A DNA stretch of 64,000 nucleotides from Devosia limi DSM 17137 (GCF_900128975.1 NZ_FQVC01000007.1:124001-188000), one strand, 5' to 3'. Shown: positions 8,389-18,777, numbered from the stretch's first letter. Notes: generated from the letters alone by a model not told the origin. Program-made: numbers and translations.

Positions 8389-10130
8389 GACTGTTTCCAT
8401 TTCTGGACCCGCGACTGCAGCGCCTGGGCGACCAGGGACGCGGCGAGGCAGATGACAAGGATGAGCAGGGTGATGGCGTTGGCGAACTGCATGAAGCCCT
8501 CCGACGCATAGCGATAGGCGACCATGGACAGCACCGGCGAGGTGGCGCTGAACAGCAGCACGACCAGCGAGAGGTCGCGCACCATCTTGACGAAGACCAG
8601 GATGGCGCCGGCCAGGAGGCCGCGAATGGCCAGCGGGAAGACGATGACCAGCATGCGCCGGACCGCGCTGGCGCCGGTCAGCTTGGCGCTTTCCTCGATA
8701 TCGGCCGAGACCTGACCGAGCACCGAGCGGCCGGACTGCACCGCATAGGGCAGATTATGCGCGGCGGCAGCGATGACCAGCAGGGCAAAGGTGCCATAGA
8801 GCGAGGGGAACGGCCCGATGGGCGCGCCGAACAGCGCAATATAGGCGGCGGCGAAGGCGATGCTGGGGATCAGCAGCGGCATGAAGGCCAGCTGGCTCAG
8901 CACATTGGCCAGCAGCGTTCCCTTGCGGCGCACGATGGTGTGGGCCAGGGCCAGACCCAGCACCATGGTGATGCCGGCGACGGTCAGGCCAAGCTTGATG
9001 GTGTTCCATAGCGCATCGATGAGCACCGGATTGCGGAAGATGCCGGCCTGGCCCTGAGCCATCTGGCCGCCCCCCTCGCCGATCCAGAAATGCAGCGTCC
9101 AGTTGGAGAACAGGGCGCCGCTTTGCGGGGCGAGGCTGGATGCGGCCAGCACCAGAACCGGAACGATGGTGGTGCCGACGCCGAGCAGCACGGCCAGAGC
9201 GAAGAGCGGCCAGCGCCAGGCGCCCAGGGCAAAGCGCTTGGTGCGGCCGCCCTTGCCGGTGACGGTGATGAAGGCCTTGCGGCCCGAAACGACGCGATCG
9301 GCCAGGAACAGGAAGCTGGCCGAGACCCCGATCAGCAGCAGTGCCAGCACGAAGCCCCGTTCGCCGCTGCCGGTTTCGATCATGCCGAACAGGCGGGTCG
9401 ACAGCGTCTGCATGCGCACCGGCAGGCCCAGAAGCGCCGGGGCGGCGAAATTGGAGACGGCGCCGGCAAAGGTCAGCGATGCCGCGGCGATCAGGGCCGG
9501 GGTCACCACTGGCAGGATGATGCCGAAGAAAATGCGCGGCCGCTTGGCGCCCGCCATCTGGGCGGACTCGATCAGGTCGGCGCCGACCGAGCTGAGTGCG
9601 GCGGCGATGATGGTATAGGCCAGCGAATAGTAATGGGCGACCAGCACGATCAGCGTGGGCACCAGTCCCCAGGCCAGCCAGTCGGGAATGGCAATGCCAT
9701 TGACCTCGAAGAATCCGGCCGAACCGCCCAGCCGCGAATTGCGGAACAGGGTGCCCCAGGCCAATGCCGCTGCAAAGCTCGGGATCATGAAGGGGAGCGT
9801 CGACAGCACGCCGAGAAATCTTGGCGCCGGCACATCGGTCAGGATGACCAGCCAGGCGAGGAAGCCCCCCAGCAGCAGGCAGCCGCTGGCGACGCCAAAG
9901 CCCAGGATCAGGGTATTGGCAAGCGGCTTCCACCACAGGTTTTGCGAGAGCGGGCTGGCGAGCACGGCCTGCCAGGCGGCAAGGCCATCGGGGGTCAGCG
10001 TGGCCAGCACGATCTTGACCAGCGGCGCGATTACCAGCACGGCGACCAGCGCGATCAGGATGAGCGGCGTGACGGTTTCGGATCGGAACAGACGGCTGCC
10101 CGAAGCCAGGGTCGGCGATTTCGATGTCAT
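8385..10130 (-). CDS. ABC transporter permease, two fused modules
   Basis: The 581-residue inner-membrane protein has two MetI-type halves. The ATPase-docking loops are ESAQMAGAKRPRIFFGIILP in the first half and ESAKLTGASAVRRMLVIVFP in the second. About 12 transmembrane segments are visible. It has the same architecture as the permease at 3224-4876, but the two are clearly diverged, so they are separate systems rather than a recent duplication. It lies 50 bp downstream of its binding-protein gene. Confidence 0.88.
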   Translation of the reverse strand: MTSKSPTLASGSRLFRSETVTPLILIALVAVLVIAPLVKIVLATLTPDGLAAWQAVLASPLSQNLWWKPLANTLILGFGVASGCLLLGGFLAWLVILTDVPAPRFLGVLSTLPFMIPSFAAALAWGTLFRNSRLGGSAGFFEVNGIAIPDWLAWGLVPTLIVLVAHYYSLAYTIIAAALSSVGADLIESAQMAGAKRPRIFFGIILPVVTPALIAAASLTFAGAVSNFAAPALLGLPVRMQTLSTRLFGMIETGSGERGFVLALLLIGVSASFLFLADRVVSGRKAFITVTGKGGRTKRFALGAWRWPLFALAVLLGVGTTIVPVLVLAASSLAPQSGALFSNWTLHFWIGEGGGQMAQGQAGIFRNPVLIDALWNTIKLGLTVAGITMVLGLALAHTIVRRKGTLLANVLSQLAFMPLLIPSIAFAAAYIALFGAPIGPFPSLYGTFALLVIAAAAHNLPYAVQSGRSVLGQVSADIEESAKLTGASAVRRMLVIVFPLAIRGLLAGAILVFVKMVRDLSLVVLLFSATSPVLSMVAYRYASEGFMQFANAITLLILVICLAASLVAQALQSRVQKWKQS

Positions 10131-10180
10131 GTTGTTTGCCTCGGCGGGGCCGGCACGCCAGGGCGTGCCGGCCGAACGCT

Positions 10181-11338
10181 CTATTGCAAGGTGATGATCA
10201 GATCGGCGATGCGCCCGCGGGCCGCCGCAATGGCGGCCGGGTTGATCGTCCAGGCATTCAGTTCCGCCAGCGGCACTGAATCGGGATCGTCGGTGATGGT
10301 GCTGCGCGTTGCATAGTCACCGGGGACGTTGAAGGGGGCGAAACCGGGCCCACCGGTGGGGCTGTCATCGCCAAACATGAAGTCGATGACGAGGCGGGCA
10401 GCCGCCGGATTCGGCGCCTTGTTGGCCAGGGTCAGGACCGCCGGGAACAGGATGCCATTGGCGGGTTCGACGTCATTGGCCACCTGCAGGGCCCAGCCTT
10501 CATCCTCATTGTCGCGGCGGTCCGAATAGGTGCCGAAAGCCACGGGCGGATTGGTGGCGGCCTTGTCGCCCACCGATTCATTGAGCACGTCGCTATTGGC
10601 GACCAGGATCAGATCGTTCTCGAACAGATCACGGATGAACTGCTCGCCGGCCCCCTGCAGGTCACTGTCGACGGCGATGGGGCTGCCGAACTGCTTTTCA
10701 TAGGCGGCGGCCATCTCGTCGGGATGCAGCGAGATTTCGGTCAGCAGATCGAGCAGTTCGCCGCGCTGGCCGGGGTCCACCATCAGCACCTTGCCGCGCC
10801 AGTCGGGCGTGGTCAGCTGCCAGAGATTGGAGATCGGCGAGCCATCGGGATAGGCGGCCTCGTTGTACATCAGCACCTTGGTCGAGAGGCGATGGGCGGT
10901 CAGCGGCGACTTGAGTTCGTCGGCAATGTCAGCGGCGACGCGCGGCGGCAGGTAATTGTGGATGCGGCCCTGCGCCAGCAGCTCGCTGTATACGACCGGG
11001 GTATCGGCCAGATACAGCACGTCGACGGCAAACACGCCGGCATCCTGCTCGGCCTTGATGCGGGCGATCTGCTTGACCGAGCTCAGGTCGACGCCGATCA
11101 GGTCGATGCCGGGATAGGCGGCCTCGAACGCCGCCTCGACGCGCGCAATGCGGCTCGACAGCGAGAAGACTGTGACCTGCCCTTCCTTGAGCGCCAGCGG
11201 CAACAGTTCCTCGGCTGTCATCGCGTCGAGATAGGGCAGGGCCTCCTCCGGCGTCATCGTCGTCACGTCCTGTGCGATGGCCGTTGCCGGCAGGCACACG
11301 GCAGTCAGCAACAGGGCTGACCTCAATAGCTTCAACAT
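10181..11338 (-). CDS. ABC transporter substrate-binding protein (ferric/phosphate-ester-type)
   Basis: This periplasmic protein of 385 residues has a signal peptide (hydrophobic stretch LLRSALLLTAVCLPATAIA, cleavage before QDVTT). It is a type-2 binding fold with a central region (VTVFSLSSRIARVEAAFEAAYPGIDLIGVDL) typical of the AfuA/Fbp-like group. GGAGGAGG stands just before the ATG. It is preceded by an RpiR/SIS regulator and followed by a phosphatase, which favours a sugar phosphate or similar ester over iron; no Pho box was found here. Confidence 0.8.
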   Translation of the reverse strand: MLKLLRSALLLTAVCLPATAIAQDVTTMTPEEALPYLDAMTAEELLPLALKEGQVTVFSLSSRIARVEAAFEAAYPGIDLIGVDLSSVKQIARIKAEQDAGVFAVDVLYLADTPVVYSELLAQGRIHNYLPPRVAADIADELKSPLTAHRLSTKVLMYNEAAYPDGSPISNLWQLTTPDWRGKVLMVDPGQRGELLDLLTEISLHPDEMAAAYEKQFGSPIAVDSDLQGAGEQFIRDLFENDLILVANSDVLNESVGDKAATNPPVAFGTYSDRRDNEDEGWALQVANDVEPANGILFPAVLTLANKAPNPAAARLVIDFMFGDDSPTGGPGFAPFNVPGDYATRSTITDDPDSVPLAELNAWTINPAAIAAARGRIADLIITLQ

Positions 11339-11355
11339 GTTGGTTCCTCCTCCAG

Positions 11356-12192
11356 TTAGTCGAAGCGGTCGAACAGCTCCGACAGTTTTTCCAGTTTGCC
11401 GATGACTTGTTTTTCGTGCCGGCCAGCAATCGTCAGCAGGATGCCGTTGACGATGGCGAACGGAATTGTCGGCGTCTGGAATTCGCTGCCGGACCGCCCG
11501 CGCGGGGCAGCCAGCATCAGGTCGGCCTTGGGCTCCATCATCGGGCCGGCCAGATCGGACACCAGGATGGTCCTGGCCCCGACGGCGGCGCTGTGGCGCA
11601 CCAGGGCTGCATAGCTTTCAGGTTGTTTGCGAAAGGCCAGGGCAATCACGGCATCGCCCGCCTCCAGGCTCACCAGCCGTTCGGCGATGTCGCGCCCGCG
11701 CCCCGTCAGCGCAATGGTGGTCATGCCGAAGCGATCGAGCCGGCGCTGCAGGAAAGTCGCCACCGACAGGGCATGACCCTGTCCGAAGATGAATACCCGC
11801 CTGGCCGCGAACAGCATGTCGGCAGCGCTGTCGATCTCGGCCTGAGTCACCGCCTGGGCCAGGCCATCGAGCGCCGCCTTTTCCATGGCGATGAGGTCGG
11901 CGAGATAGCCGCCATGCTCGACCTTGGACACCGAGCGGCGCATGCGCTCGGCGGCGTCCTGGCCGTCCAGCAGTTCGCGCTGCAATTGCGCGCGCAATTC
12001 GGGATAGCCCTTGAAGCCGAGCTTCTGCGCCAGCCGCGTGGCCGTCGCTTCATGCACGCTTGCCCGTTCGGCCAGCTGCGGGCCGGACAGGAAGGCGGTC
12101 TCCATCCGATTATCGAACAGCGTGCCGATGATCTTGCGATCCGTCTCGGTCAGCTTGGCGGAATGGGAATTGACCCGATCCAGAATGTTCAT
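11356..12192 (-). CDS. RpiR/MurR-family transcriptional regulator
   Basis: The 278-residue protein has an N-terminal HTH_6 domain (about residues 1-80; PQLAERASVHEATATRLAQKLGFKGYPELRAQL) and a SIS domain (about 120-250; RVFIFGQGHALSVATF). SIS domains bind phosphosugars. ATG 12192 is chosen because AAGGAAGG lies 9 nt upstream; an in-frame ATG at 12231 would lack a site and would place coding sequence over an inverted repeat. It heads the importer/phosphatase operon (18 bp gap to the binding protein) and probably controls it. Confidence 0.87.
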   Translation of the reverse strand: MNILDRVNSHSAKLTETDRKIIGTLFDNRMETAFLSGPQLAERASVHEATATRLAQKLGFKGYPELRAQLQRELLDGQDAAERMRRSVSKVEHGGYLADLIAMEKAALDGLAQAVTQAEIDSAADMLFAARRVFIFGQGHALSVATFLQRRLDRFGMTTIALTGRGRDIAERLVSLEAGDAVIALAFRKQPESYAALVRHSAAVGARTILVSDLAGPMMEPKADLMLAAPRGRSGSEFQTPTIPFAIVNGILLTIAGRHEKQVIGKLEKLSELFDRFD

Positions 12193-12209
12193 GACTCGCA
12201 ACCTTCCTT

Positions 12210-12241
12210 GCAAGATCAAGGATTGCTGCAAATAATCTTGC
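12210..12241. promoter_or_regulatory. Inverted repeat upstream of the RpiR operon, candidate operator
   Basis: GCAAGAT (12210-12216) and its exact complement ATCTTGC (12235-12241) flank an 18-nt spacer just upstream of the RpiR-type regulator gene. The position suits autoregulation, but a 7-bp arm can arise by chance. Confidence 0.4.
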
Positions 12242-12440
12242 TGTCAAGTGCAATGCGTTGCCGCTGGCGGGCCGGGGCGCGACAGGGCAATGGGGCGGAT
12301 GGAACAGTCCGCCGCAAACGCACAAATGCAATGGATATCGGCGCGGTGATGTTGCCATCATCGGCCAGACAACCATTGCAATGTGGACGCGATGGGCGCT
12401 CCCCGGCGGGGGGAGCAGGTCAGTTCGGGAGGGAACGACC

Positions 12441-12467
12441 GGCGTCGGGAACGCGCGTTCCGACGCC
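12441..12467 (-). terminator. GC-rich hairpin after the small periplasmic gene
   Basis: GGCGTCGG pairs with CCGACGCC, and the stem is extended by a wobble pair and an A-T pair. It lies 21 bp past the stop of the gene at 12488-12763, with no T tract. The 295 bp between 12193 and 12487 hold this hairpin and the operator-like repeat; I see no gene there. Confidence 0.4.
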
Positions 12468-12487
12468 CAGGCGCAAGTCAGACGCTA

Positions 12488-12763
12488 TTAGTTCACGGCC
12501 TGCAGCGAGTGAGCGTCGAAGAACTGCATGGCCACCTTGCCATCGTCCTGAACGACGAAGGCGCGCACCAGGCTACCCCATTCTTCGACGCGCTCGGCAT
12601 TGATGCCACGATCGGCCAGCGCCTTTTCGACAGTGAAGGTGTCCTGACCGAAGACGGTGCGCTCGCTGGACGTGCTCTCTTCGGCGGTGCTGGCAGCGAA
12701 GGCCACGCCCGGCAGAGCCATGGCAGCGACAGCGGCAAGAGCGATCACGAGGGACGATTTCAT
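12488..12763 (-). CDS. Small secreted protein, function unknown
   Basis: This 91-residue protein has a clear signal peptide (KSSLVIALAAVAAMALPGVAFA, cleavage before ASTAEES). The mature part of about 69 residues has no cysteines and recognisable polar helices (FTVEKALADRGINAERVEEWG). ATG 12763 has AAAGGA upstream. A direct repeat matching those at the RND and two-component promoters (12804-12822) lies 41 bp before the start, which suggests it belongs to the same envelope regulon. I recognise no family. Confidence 0.7.
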   Translation of the reverse strand: MKSSLVIALAAVAAMALPGVAFAASTAEESTSSERTVFGQDTFTVEKALADRGINAERVEEWGSLVRAFVVQDDGKVAMQFFDAHSLQAVN

Positions 12764-12803
12764 TTGATATCCTTTCAGGTTAGACGCCCTCAAATGCGCT
12801 CCG

Positions 12804-12822
12804 TAGCTTGCCTCAACCTTGC
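12804..12822 (-). promoter_or_regulatory. 11-bp-period direct repeat, candidate response-regulator box
   Basis: Read on the minus strand: GCAAGGTT, GAG, GCAAGCTA, so two half-sites start 11 bp apart. It stands 41 bp upstream of the small secreted protein start and matches the repeats at 18900, 18990 and 21101. Confidence 0.55.
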
Positions 12823-12892
12823 GTCCCGATGGCGAGATGCGCTTTTTTCTGGAATCGGAAGGAATTCATGCAGGGCGCGCTCCAGCCAGCGC

Positions 12893-14317
12893 CTATTTCG
12901 CCGCGATGGCAGCGACGCCGCCGCCGACAGCGACATTGAGCACGACATAATTGCGGGCATATTGCTGGGTTGCCGAGGCCATGCTGGCCCTGGCATCGAA
13001 CAGGGCCCGTTCGGCATTGAGCACGTCGAGGATCTGGCCCTGCCCGGCCTGGTAGCTTTCGCGGGCGAGCCCCAGCGTCTGCTCGGCGATGGACACCACC
13101 TTCTGGGCGGTTTCGATGCTGCGGCTATCGCGGCGCACGGCCGCCAGGCCGTTCTCGGTTTCCTCAATGGCGCGGCGCACCGCCATCTGCCAGCTGTTAT
13201 AGGCCTGATTGACCTTGGACAGCGCCACCTGATGATTGGCGCGCGCGCGGCCACCATCGAGGAAGGGCAGGTTCAGCGCCGGCCCGAATCCCCAGCTGCC
13301 AATGGCGCCGCCGGCCATCTGCACCAGCTGGATATTGCCGGTCAGCGACAGCGAGGGATAGAGCTGGGCCTGGGCAATGCCGGCCTCGGCGCTGGCGGCG
13401 GCGAGCTGGCGCTCGGCGGCCTGGATATCGGGGCGCTGGCGCACCAGATCGGCGGGAATGCCGGCATTGATCCTGAGGCGCGGCCAGGGCTGGGGCGCGC
13501 CCTTTTGCAGATCGGTTTCCAGCGCCCCCGAATTCTGCGCGGTCAGCGTCGCCAGGCGATTGAGCGAGCGGATGAAGCCCAGTTCGAGCCCGGGCACCTG
13601 CATCGAGGCCGCGTCGAGGGCGCTTTGCGCCTGCAGCACATCAAGCTGCGAGCCGGCGCCACTGGAAAACAGCGTTTCGGTCAGCGCCACGGTTTCGCGT
13701 CGGGTGGCCAGGCTGGCGCGGGCCAGTGCCAGCGATTCCTGATAATAGCGCAGGTCGATATAGGCGTTGGAGAGCTCCGACAGGAAGGTCAGCCGCGCGA
13801 TATCGACCGAGAAATAGGCCGCGTCGAGATTGGCCTGGGCCAGCTGGCGCGACTGCCCATATTGCCCGAACAGATCCAGCGTCCAGGAGGCGCTGCTGCC
13901 GACCGATGCGGTGGTGATGGCCGGGCTCACGCCTTCGGTACCATGGCGTGCGCCGGCACTGAGCGAGACCGCGGGCACCATGGTGGCGCCGGCGGCGATC
14001 ATCCCGGCATTGGCCTGGTTGATGCGCTCGAGCGACTGGGCAATATCCAGATTCTGGCTGAGACCGCGCGCAATCAAGGTGTTGAGGCGATCATCGCGGA
14101 AGGCCAGCCACCAGCGATTGGCTGAGTTGTCGACTGATTGGGCCTGCCCGGAAGCGGCGAAGGTCGCCGGCACGGCCATGTTCGGCTTCTGGTAGCCGGT
14201 AGTGGTGCAGCCTGCCAGCACCAGTACCGAACAGGTCACTGCCAGCAGGCGCCGGGTGTTGCGGTTTGCCCGGGCGACGGGCGCGGATGGAGAGAGGTCA
14301 GCCGGCATGGCGTGCAT
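12893..14317 (-). CDS. Outer-membrane efflux lipoprotein, NodT/OprM family
   Basis: This 474-residue protein is the outer-membrane channel of a tripartite RND pump. A lipobox (LVLAGC) follows an Arg-rich N-terminus, so it should be acylated at that Cys. Two TolC-type repeats of the family follow (GYQKPNMAVPATF at the N-terminus, then YIDLRYYQESLALARASLATRRETV and ESYQAGQGQILDVLNAERALFDA). ATG 14317 is preferred over upstream in-frame starts because AAGGAC precedes it and the signal follows. It is third in the operon after adaptor and pump, with about 105 bp between it and the pump gene. Confidence 0.9.
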   Translation of the reverse strand: MHAMPADLSPSAPVARANRNTRRLLAVTCSVLVLAGCTTTGYQKPNMAVPATFAASGQAQSVDNSANRWWLAFRDDRLNTLIARGLSQNLDIAQSLERINQANAGMIAAGATMVPAVSLSAGARHGTEGVSPAITTASVGSSASWTLDLFGQYGQSRQLAQANLDAAYFSVDIARLTFLSELSNAYIDLRYYQESLALARASLATRRETVALTETLFSSGAGSQLDVLQAQSALDAASMQVPGLELGFIRSLNRLATLTAQNSGALETDLQKGAPQPWPRLRINAGIPADLVRQRPDIQAAERQLAAASAEAGIAQAQLYPSLSLTGNIQLVQMAGGAIGSWGFGPALNLPFLDGGRARANHQVALSKVNQAYNSWQMAVRRAIEETENGLAAVRRDSRSIETAQKVVSIAEQTLGLARESYQAGQGQILDVLNAERALFDARASMASATQQYARNYVVLNVAVGGGVAAIAAK

Positions 14318-14421
14318 GGCGCGGTCCTTGTCTGTGATGCTGCTGGAATGGAGTTTTGAAACGGGGACCGGCAGGCGCGCATGCCGTGGGAGCTCGGTTT
14401 CGCGCCTGCCGTGATCGGCCA

Positions 14422-17400
14422 TCAGACGGCGACTTTTACGTCACCATCGTCCTGGCCATGGGGGGCCGGCTTGCCCTGCATCCGCCGCTTCATGAAGCGG
14501 GAGAAACCGTCGATATAGGTGAGGATCACCGGCACGACGACGAGGGTCAGCAGGGTCGAACTGATCAAGCCGCCAATGACCGCATGGGCCATCGGAGCAT
14601 TCTGGGAACTGCCTTCATGCAGGCTCAGCGCCAGCGGCAGCATGCCCATGATCATGGCCAGCGTGGTCATGATGATGGGGCGGAAGCGGGTATAGCCGGC
14701 TTCGAGCAGGGCGTCGTAGAGGTTGTGGCCTTCCTTGACGCGCTGGTTGGCATTGTCGACCAGCAGGATGGCGTTCTTGACCACGAGGCCCATCAGCATG
14801 ATGAAGCCGATCATGCTCATCATATTGAGCGTGGTGCCGCCGACCATGAGGCCGAGCAGCACGCCGACCAGCGACAGCGGCAGCGACATCATGATGGCGA
14901 TGGGCTGCAGGAAGCTGCCGAACTGGCTGGCCAGCACCAGATAGATGAACACCACCGCCAGCAGCAGGGCCGAGCCGGCCGACGCGGCCGTATCGCCGAG
15001 CTGCTCGGCATCGCCACCCATGGAGATGCGGTAGCCGGCCGGCAGTTCCATGCCGTCGATAGCCGCCTGAATGCCGGGCATGACATCGCCGATGGTGACG
15101 CCCGAAATATTGGCGTCAACGGTGACCTGACGCGTCAGGTCCTTGCGCATGATTTCGCCCGGACCGGTCGACATCACCACATCGGCCACGTCGCCGAGCC
15201 GCACCACCGCGGTTTCGGTGCGCGAGATGGGCAGGTTGGACAGAGCCTCGATCTGGTCGCGCGCGCCTTCGGGCAGGCGGACGATCAGCTTGTAGGTGTC
15301 TTCTTCCGGCGAGGTCCATTCGCTGGCCTCTTCCCCACTCAGCATCGGGCGCAGCACGGCGCTGATCTGCTGGGGCGAGACGCCCAGTTCGCTGGCCAGA
15401 TCCTGGTTGACGCGAATGGCGACAACCGGCTGGGCATCCTGCAGCGAGGTTTCGATATCGGCGAGGCCCGGAATGTCCGCCAGCTGGGCCGAGAGGTCAT
15501 CGGCCAATTGGCTCAATGTGGTGAAGCTATCGCCATAGAGGGTGACCTGCACCGGCTTGGTGACGCTGCCAAAGCTGGCGACACCGACCACGGTGGTGAT
15601 GCCCGGCACCTGGGCCAGCACTTCGCGGGTGGGACCGGCCATTTCGTGCGGCATGCGATCGCGCTCGCTTGCCGGCACCATGCTCACGAGGATGCTGGCG
15701 GCGTTCTGGCCGCTGGCGCCCTGCCCGGCATTGACCGTGGCATAGGTGCGTTCAACCTCGGGCATTTCGCGCAGCAGCGCTTCGATCTGGCGTACCTTCT
15801 CGCCGGTATAGGCCAGCGAGGAGCCCTGGGGTGTTTCCACCTCGACCTGGAACTCGCCATTGTCGGTCGGCGGCACGAATTCGATGCCGACCATGGGGAC
15901 GAGCAGGAAGCTGGAGAAAAACAACGCCGCCGCCATGCCCAGCGTGGCGAGGCGATGGCGCAGCGACCAGCGCAGCACGCTACGATAGCGCTGGCTGAGC
16001 CAGGTGAAGCCGTCATCGAACCTGGCGATGGCCCGACCGACCGCCCCCCGCTTGACGCCGGGTTCGGAGGCTGGATCGTGCCAGACGCTCGACATCATCG
16101 GATCGAGGGTGAAGGCGACGAACAGCGAGATCATCACCGCCACCGACACGGTGACGCCGAACTGCAGGAAGAAGCGCCCCAGCATGCCGTCCATGAAGGC
16201 CACCGGCAGGAACACCGCGACGATCGACAGGGTCGAGGCGAGCACGGCGAGGCCGATTTCATTGGTGCCATCGACCGCAGCCTGGAAGTGCCCCTTGCCC
16301 ATATGCAGGTGGCGCATGATGTTTTCACGCACCACGATGGCGTCGTCGATCAGGATGCCAACCGAGAGCGACAGGGCCATCAGCGTCATCATGTTCAGCG
16401 TAAAGCCCAAGGCATAGAGCACGATCATCGTGCCGATGATCGAGATCGGCAAGGTGAGCGCGGTAATGACCGTCGAGCGCCACGAATTGAGGAAGATGAA
16501 GACGATCAGGACGGCCAGCAATGCGCCTTCGATGATCATGTTCTGCACGGTGTGGAAGGATTGCTCGACCGGCACGGCATTGTCGCGCACCACGTCGACA
16601 TGGACGCCCTCGGGCAGCTCATCCCGCTCCAGGCGGTCCAGCGCTTCATGCACGGCAGCGGCAACGCCGACGGTGTTGGCGCCCTGAACCTTGACGATAT
16701 CGATGGCCAGAGCGCGCTGACCATTGATGAAGGCCAGGCTCTCATCTTCGGCGGCCCCGGCGCTGATGGTGGCGACATCGCCCAGACGTACCGGCTGGCC
16801 GCCGGTCCGCGCCACGATGATGTCGGCAAAGTCATCGATCTGCTCGAGACGGCCCTCGATCTGGATCGAGCGGGCGACCTGCCCCTCGGTAATGGTGCCG
16901 GCCGGCAGATCGCGATTGTTCTGGCCGATGGCGCTCATCACTTCGCCCATCGAAACGCCGAAGGCATCGAGGCGGTCGGGGTCGACCAGCACGTCGATCT
17001 GGGTCGGCACGCCGCCGACCAGCGAGACGCTGCCGACGCCCTGGATATTGCGCAGGCGTTCGACCACCACGTCGTCGGCCAGCTTGGTCAGGTCGGTTGC
17101 CGACATGGTGTCGGAGCGGATGGCCAGCGAGATCACCGGCATGGCGGCCGGATCGAAACGCAGGATCTGCGGCTTGTCGGCGCTTTGCGGCAGCGTCGCC
17201 TCGAGTGGCGCCATCTTGTCGCGCACTTCCTGCATCGCCTCGACGGAGTTCACCTCCATGTCGAACAGCATGATGATCAGGGCCTGGCCCGAGCGCGCGG
17301 TCGATTGCAGCGTGTCGATGCCGCTGATCGTGTTCACGGCATTTTCGATCGGCTTGATGATGTCGTTTTCCACCGACTCGGCGGAGGCGCCGGGATAGCT

Positions 17401-17547
17401 GACGACCACGGCAACGACCGGCAGGTCGATATCGGGCATCTGCTCGATCGGCAGGCGCTGGTAGGAATAGACCCCGAACACCATCAGGGCCACCATGACC
17501 ATGGTGGCGAAGACAGGGTTATTGACGGCAATGCGGGTGAGGAACAT
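14422..17547 (-). CDS. RND multidrug efflux pump, inner-membrane subunit (HAE1/AcrB-like)
   Basis: The 1041-residue, full-length pump begins [16 protein letters not shown] and has 12 expected transmembrane helices with two large periplasmic loops. The proton-relay Asp pair is in [12 protein letters not shown] (TM4) and the partner Lys in [12 protein letters not shown] (TM10). Periplasmic residues such as [10 protein letters not shown] and the GEEASEW region are typical of the Hae1 group closer to MexF/MdtB than to heavy-metal pumps. The substrate range is unknown. The gene follows the adaptor with a 3-bp gap. Confidence 0.95.
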   Translation of the reverse strand: MFLTRIAVNNPVFATMVMVALMVFGVYSYQRLPIEQMPDIDLPVVAVVVSYPGASAESVENDIIKPIENAVNTISGIDTLQSTARSGQALIIMLFDMEVNSVEAMQEVRDKMAPLEATLPQSADKPQILRFDPAAMPVISLAIRSDTMSATDLTKLADDVVVERLRNIQGVGSVSLVGGVPTQIDVLVDPDRLDAFGVSMGEVMSAIGQNNRDLPAGTITEGQVARSIQIEGRLEQIDDFADIIVARTGGQPVRLGDVATISAGAAEDESLAFINGQRALAIDIVKVQGANTVGVAAAVHEALDRLERDELPEGVHVDVVRDNAVPVEQSFHTVQNMIIEGALLAVLIVFIFLNSWRSTVITALTLPISIIGTMIVLYALGFTLNMMTLMALSLSVGILIDDAIVVRENIMRHLHMGKGHFQAAVDGTNEIGLAVLASTLSIVAVFLPVAFMDGMLGRFFLQFGVTVSVAVMISLFVAFTLDPMMSSVWHDPASEPGVKRGAVGRAIARFDDGFTWLSQRYRSVLRWSLRHRLATLGMAAALFFSSFLLVPMVGIEFVPPTDNGEFQVEVETPQGSSLAYTGEKVRQIEALLREMPEVERTYATVNAGQGASGQNAASILVSMVPASERDRMPHEMAGPTREVLAQVPGITTVVGVASFGSVTKPVQVTLYGDSFTTLSQLADDLSAQLADIPGLADIETSLQDAQPVVAIRVNQDLASELGVSPQQISAVLRPMLSGEEASEWTSPEEDTYKLIVRLPEGARDQIEALSNLPISRTETAVVRLGDVADVVMSTGPGEIMRKDLTRQVTVDANISGVTIGDVMPGIQAAIDGMELPAGYRISMGGDAEQLGDTAASAGSALLLAVVFIYLVLASQFGSFLQPIAIMMSLPLSLVGVLLGLMVGGTTLNMMSMIGFIMLMGLVVKNAILLVDNANQRVKEGHNLYDALLEAGYTRFRPIIMTTLAMIMGMLPLALSLHEGSSQNAPMAHAVIGGLISSTLLTLVVVPVILTYIDGFSRFMKRRMQGKPAPHGQDDGDVKVAV

Positions 17548-17550
17548 CGG

Positions 17551-18777
17551 CTAGTTCTCCACCACGACGACCTGCATGCCGGGCTGGAGATCATCCAGGC
17601 GTCCCGACACGAAGCTATCGCCGACGGCAAGGCCGGCGCTGAGTTCGGTCATGCGGGCGGCCGGCCAGTTGCGGCCGGGCTCGACCGGCTGGCGCACCAG
17701 GGCGCCATCGACGATCTTGAGGATGTAATCGCCCTCGGCATCCTCGCGAATGGCGGCGGGCGGCACGGCGAGGGCTGCGTCGGCCGCTGCCGTCACGATA
17801 TGGCCGGTGGCGAACATGCCGCCGCGCAATTCACCCTCGGGATTGGCGACCGTGACCAGCACCGGCACCGTGCGGGTGCCCTGGGTCGCGACCGGGCTGA
17901 TGCCGTCGACGCTGCCTTCGAACTGGCGGCCGGGCAGGCCCTCGACCGTCAGCATGACCGGCTGGCCGGGGCTGACACTGGGGCTGGCACTGACCGGCAC
18001 ATAGGCGGTCATTTCCATCACCGAGAGATCGACAAGCTGCATCAGCGCCGCGCCGGGCGCTGTCACCTGCCCCGGCTCGACCGAACGGGCGGCAACAACG
18101 CCGTCGAAGGGCGCGACAATGGTGGCATTGCGCAGGCCGATTTCGGCGGCTGCGACCTGGCCTTCCAGCGCCTTGAGATTGGACTGCAGCGCTTCAAGGC
18201 GCGACTGCTCGGCATCGAGATTGGCACTGGGCACCAGGCCCCGCTCCAGCAGCTTGGCGGTGCGCTCGACCGTGGTCTGGGCCAAAGCCAGCTGGGCGCG
18301 GGTGGCTTCGGCCGTGCTTTTTTGCTGCTGCAGCTGGATGGAAAGGGTTTCGATATCGACCTGCACCAGCACATCGCCTGCCTTGACGGTATCGCCAATG
18401 CGGAAATTGACCGCCGAGACCGTCCCGCCAACCTGCGAGGTCAACCCGATGGTGCGGCGCGGCGCCAGCGAGCCGGTGGCCTTGAGGGTTTCCTGCACCG
18501 CTTGCGGCGCCAGCGTCGTGACATCCAGACTCAGCAGGCGCTTGACCGGATCGGGCGTGACTGCGGCGACAACCGGCGTCGCGGCTTCAGTAGCGGTCAG
18601 CTGCGGGATCAGCACATAGGCCGCGCCGCCGGCGACGGCGGCCACCGCCAGGATCCAGACCCAGGGAACCCGACGCGGCGTGATACCTGCAGCCAGCAGC
18701 GCCTGGCGTTTGCGCTCCCGGCGGGTGAGCGCCCATTCGGGCTTGGAATTGTCGATGGGCTCTGCCTGTTGGACCAC
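17551..18777 (-). CDS. RND efflux periplasmic adaptor (membrane-fusion protein)
   Basis: The protein has about 408 residues. A cytoplasmic charged N-terminus with RRERKRQALL is followed by one membrane anchor (VPWVWILAVAAVAGGAAYVLI), then a barrel-sandwich domain (GTVSAVNFRIGDTVKAGDVLVQVD), an alpha-hairpin coiled coil, and a second lipoyl half (ATIVAPFDGVVAARSVEPGQVT). It links the pump to the outer-membrane channel. The frame stays open upstream to 19020, but GTG 18777 with GGAG upstream fits the conserved N-terminus; the start is therefore moderately certain. Confidence 0.9.
   Translation of the reverse strand: MVQQAEPIDNSKPEWALTRRERKRQALLAAGITPRRVPWVWILAVAAVAGGAAYVLIPQLTATEAATPVVAAVTPDPVKRLLSLDVTTLAPQAVQETLKATGSLAPRRTIGLTSQVGGTVSAVNFRIGDTVKAGDVLVQVDIETLSIQLQQQKSTAEATRAQLALAQTTVERTAKLLERGLVPSANLDAEQSRLEALQSNLKALEGQVAAAEIGLRNATIVAPFDGVVAARSVEPGQVTAPGAALMQLVDLSVMEMTAYVPVSASPSVSPGQPVMLTVEGLPGRQFEGSVDGISPVATQGTRTVPVLVTVANPEGELRGGMFATGHIVTAAADAALAVPPAAIREDAEGDYILKIVDGALVRQPVEPGRNWPAARMTELSAGLAVGDSFVSGRLDDLQPGMQVVVVEN

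Noticed and set aside
3224..10130. Two oversized permeases as possible gene-fusion errors
   Set aside because: Both have two intact EAA loops in a single open frame, and fused permeases are usual in this importer family.
12383..14125. A 580-codon open frame opposite the efflux lipoprotein gene
   Set aside because: It is antisense shadow; the minus-strand lipoprotein has a lipobox, ribosome site and operon context.
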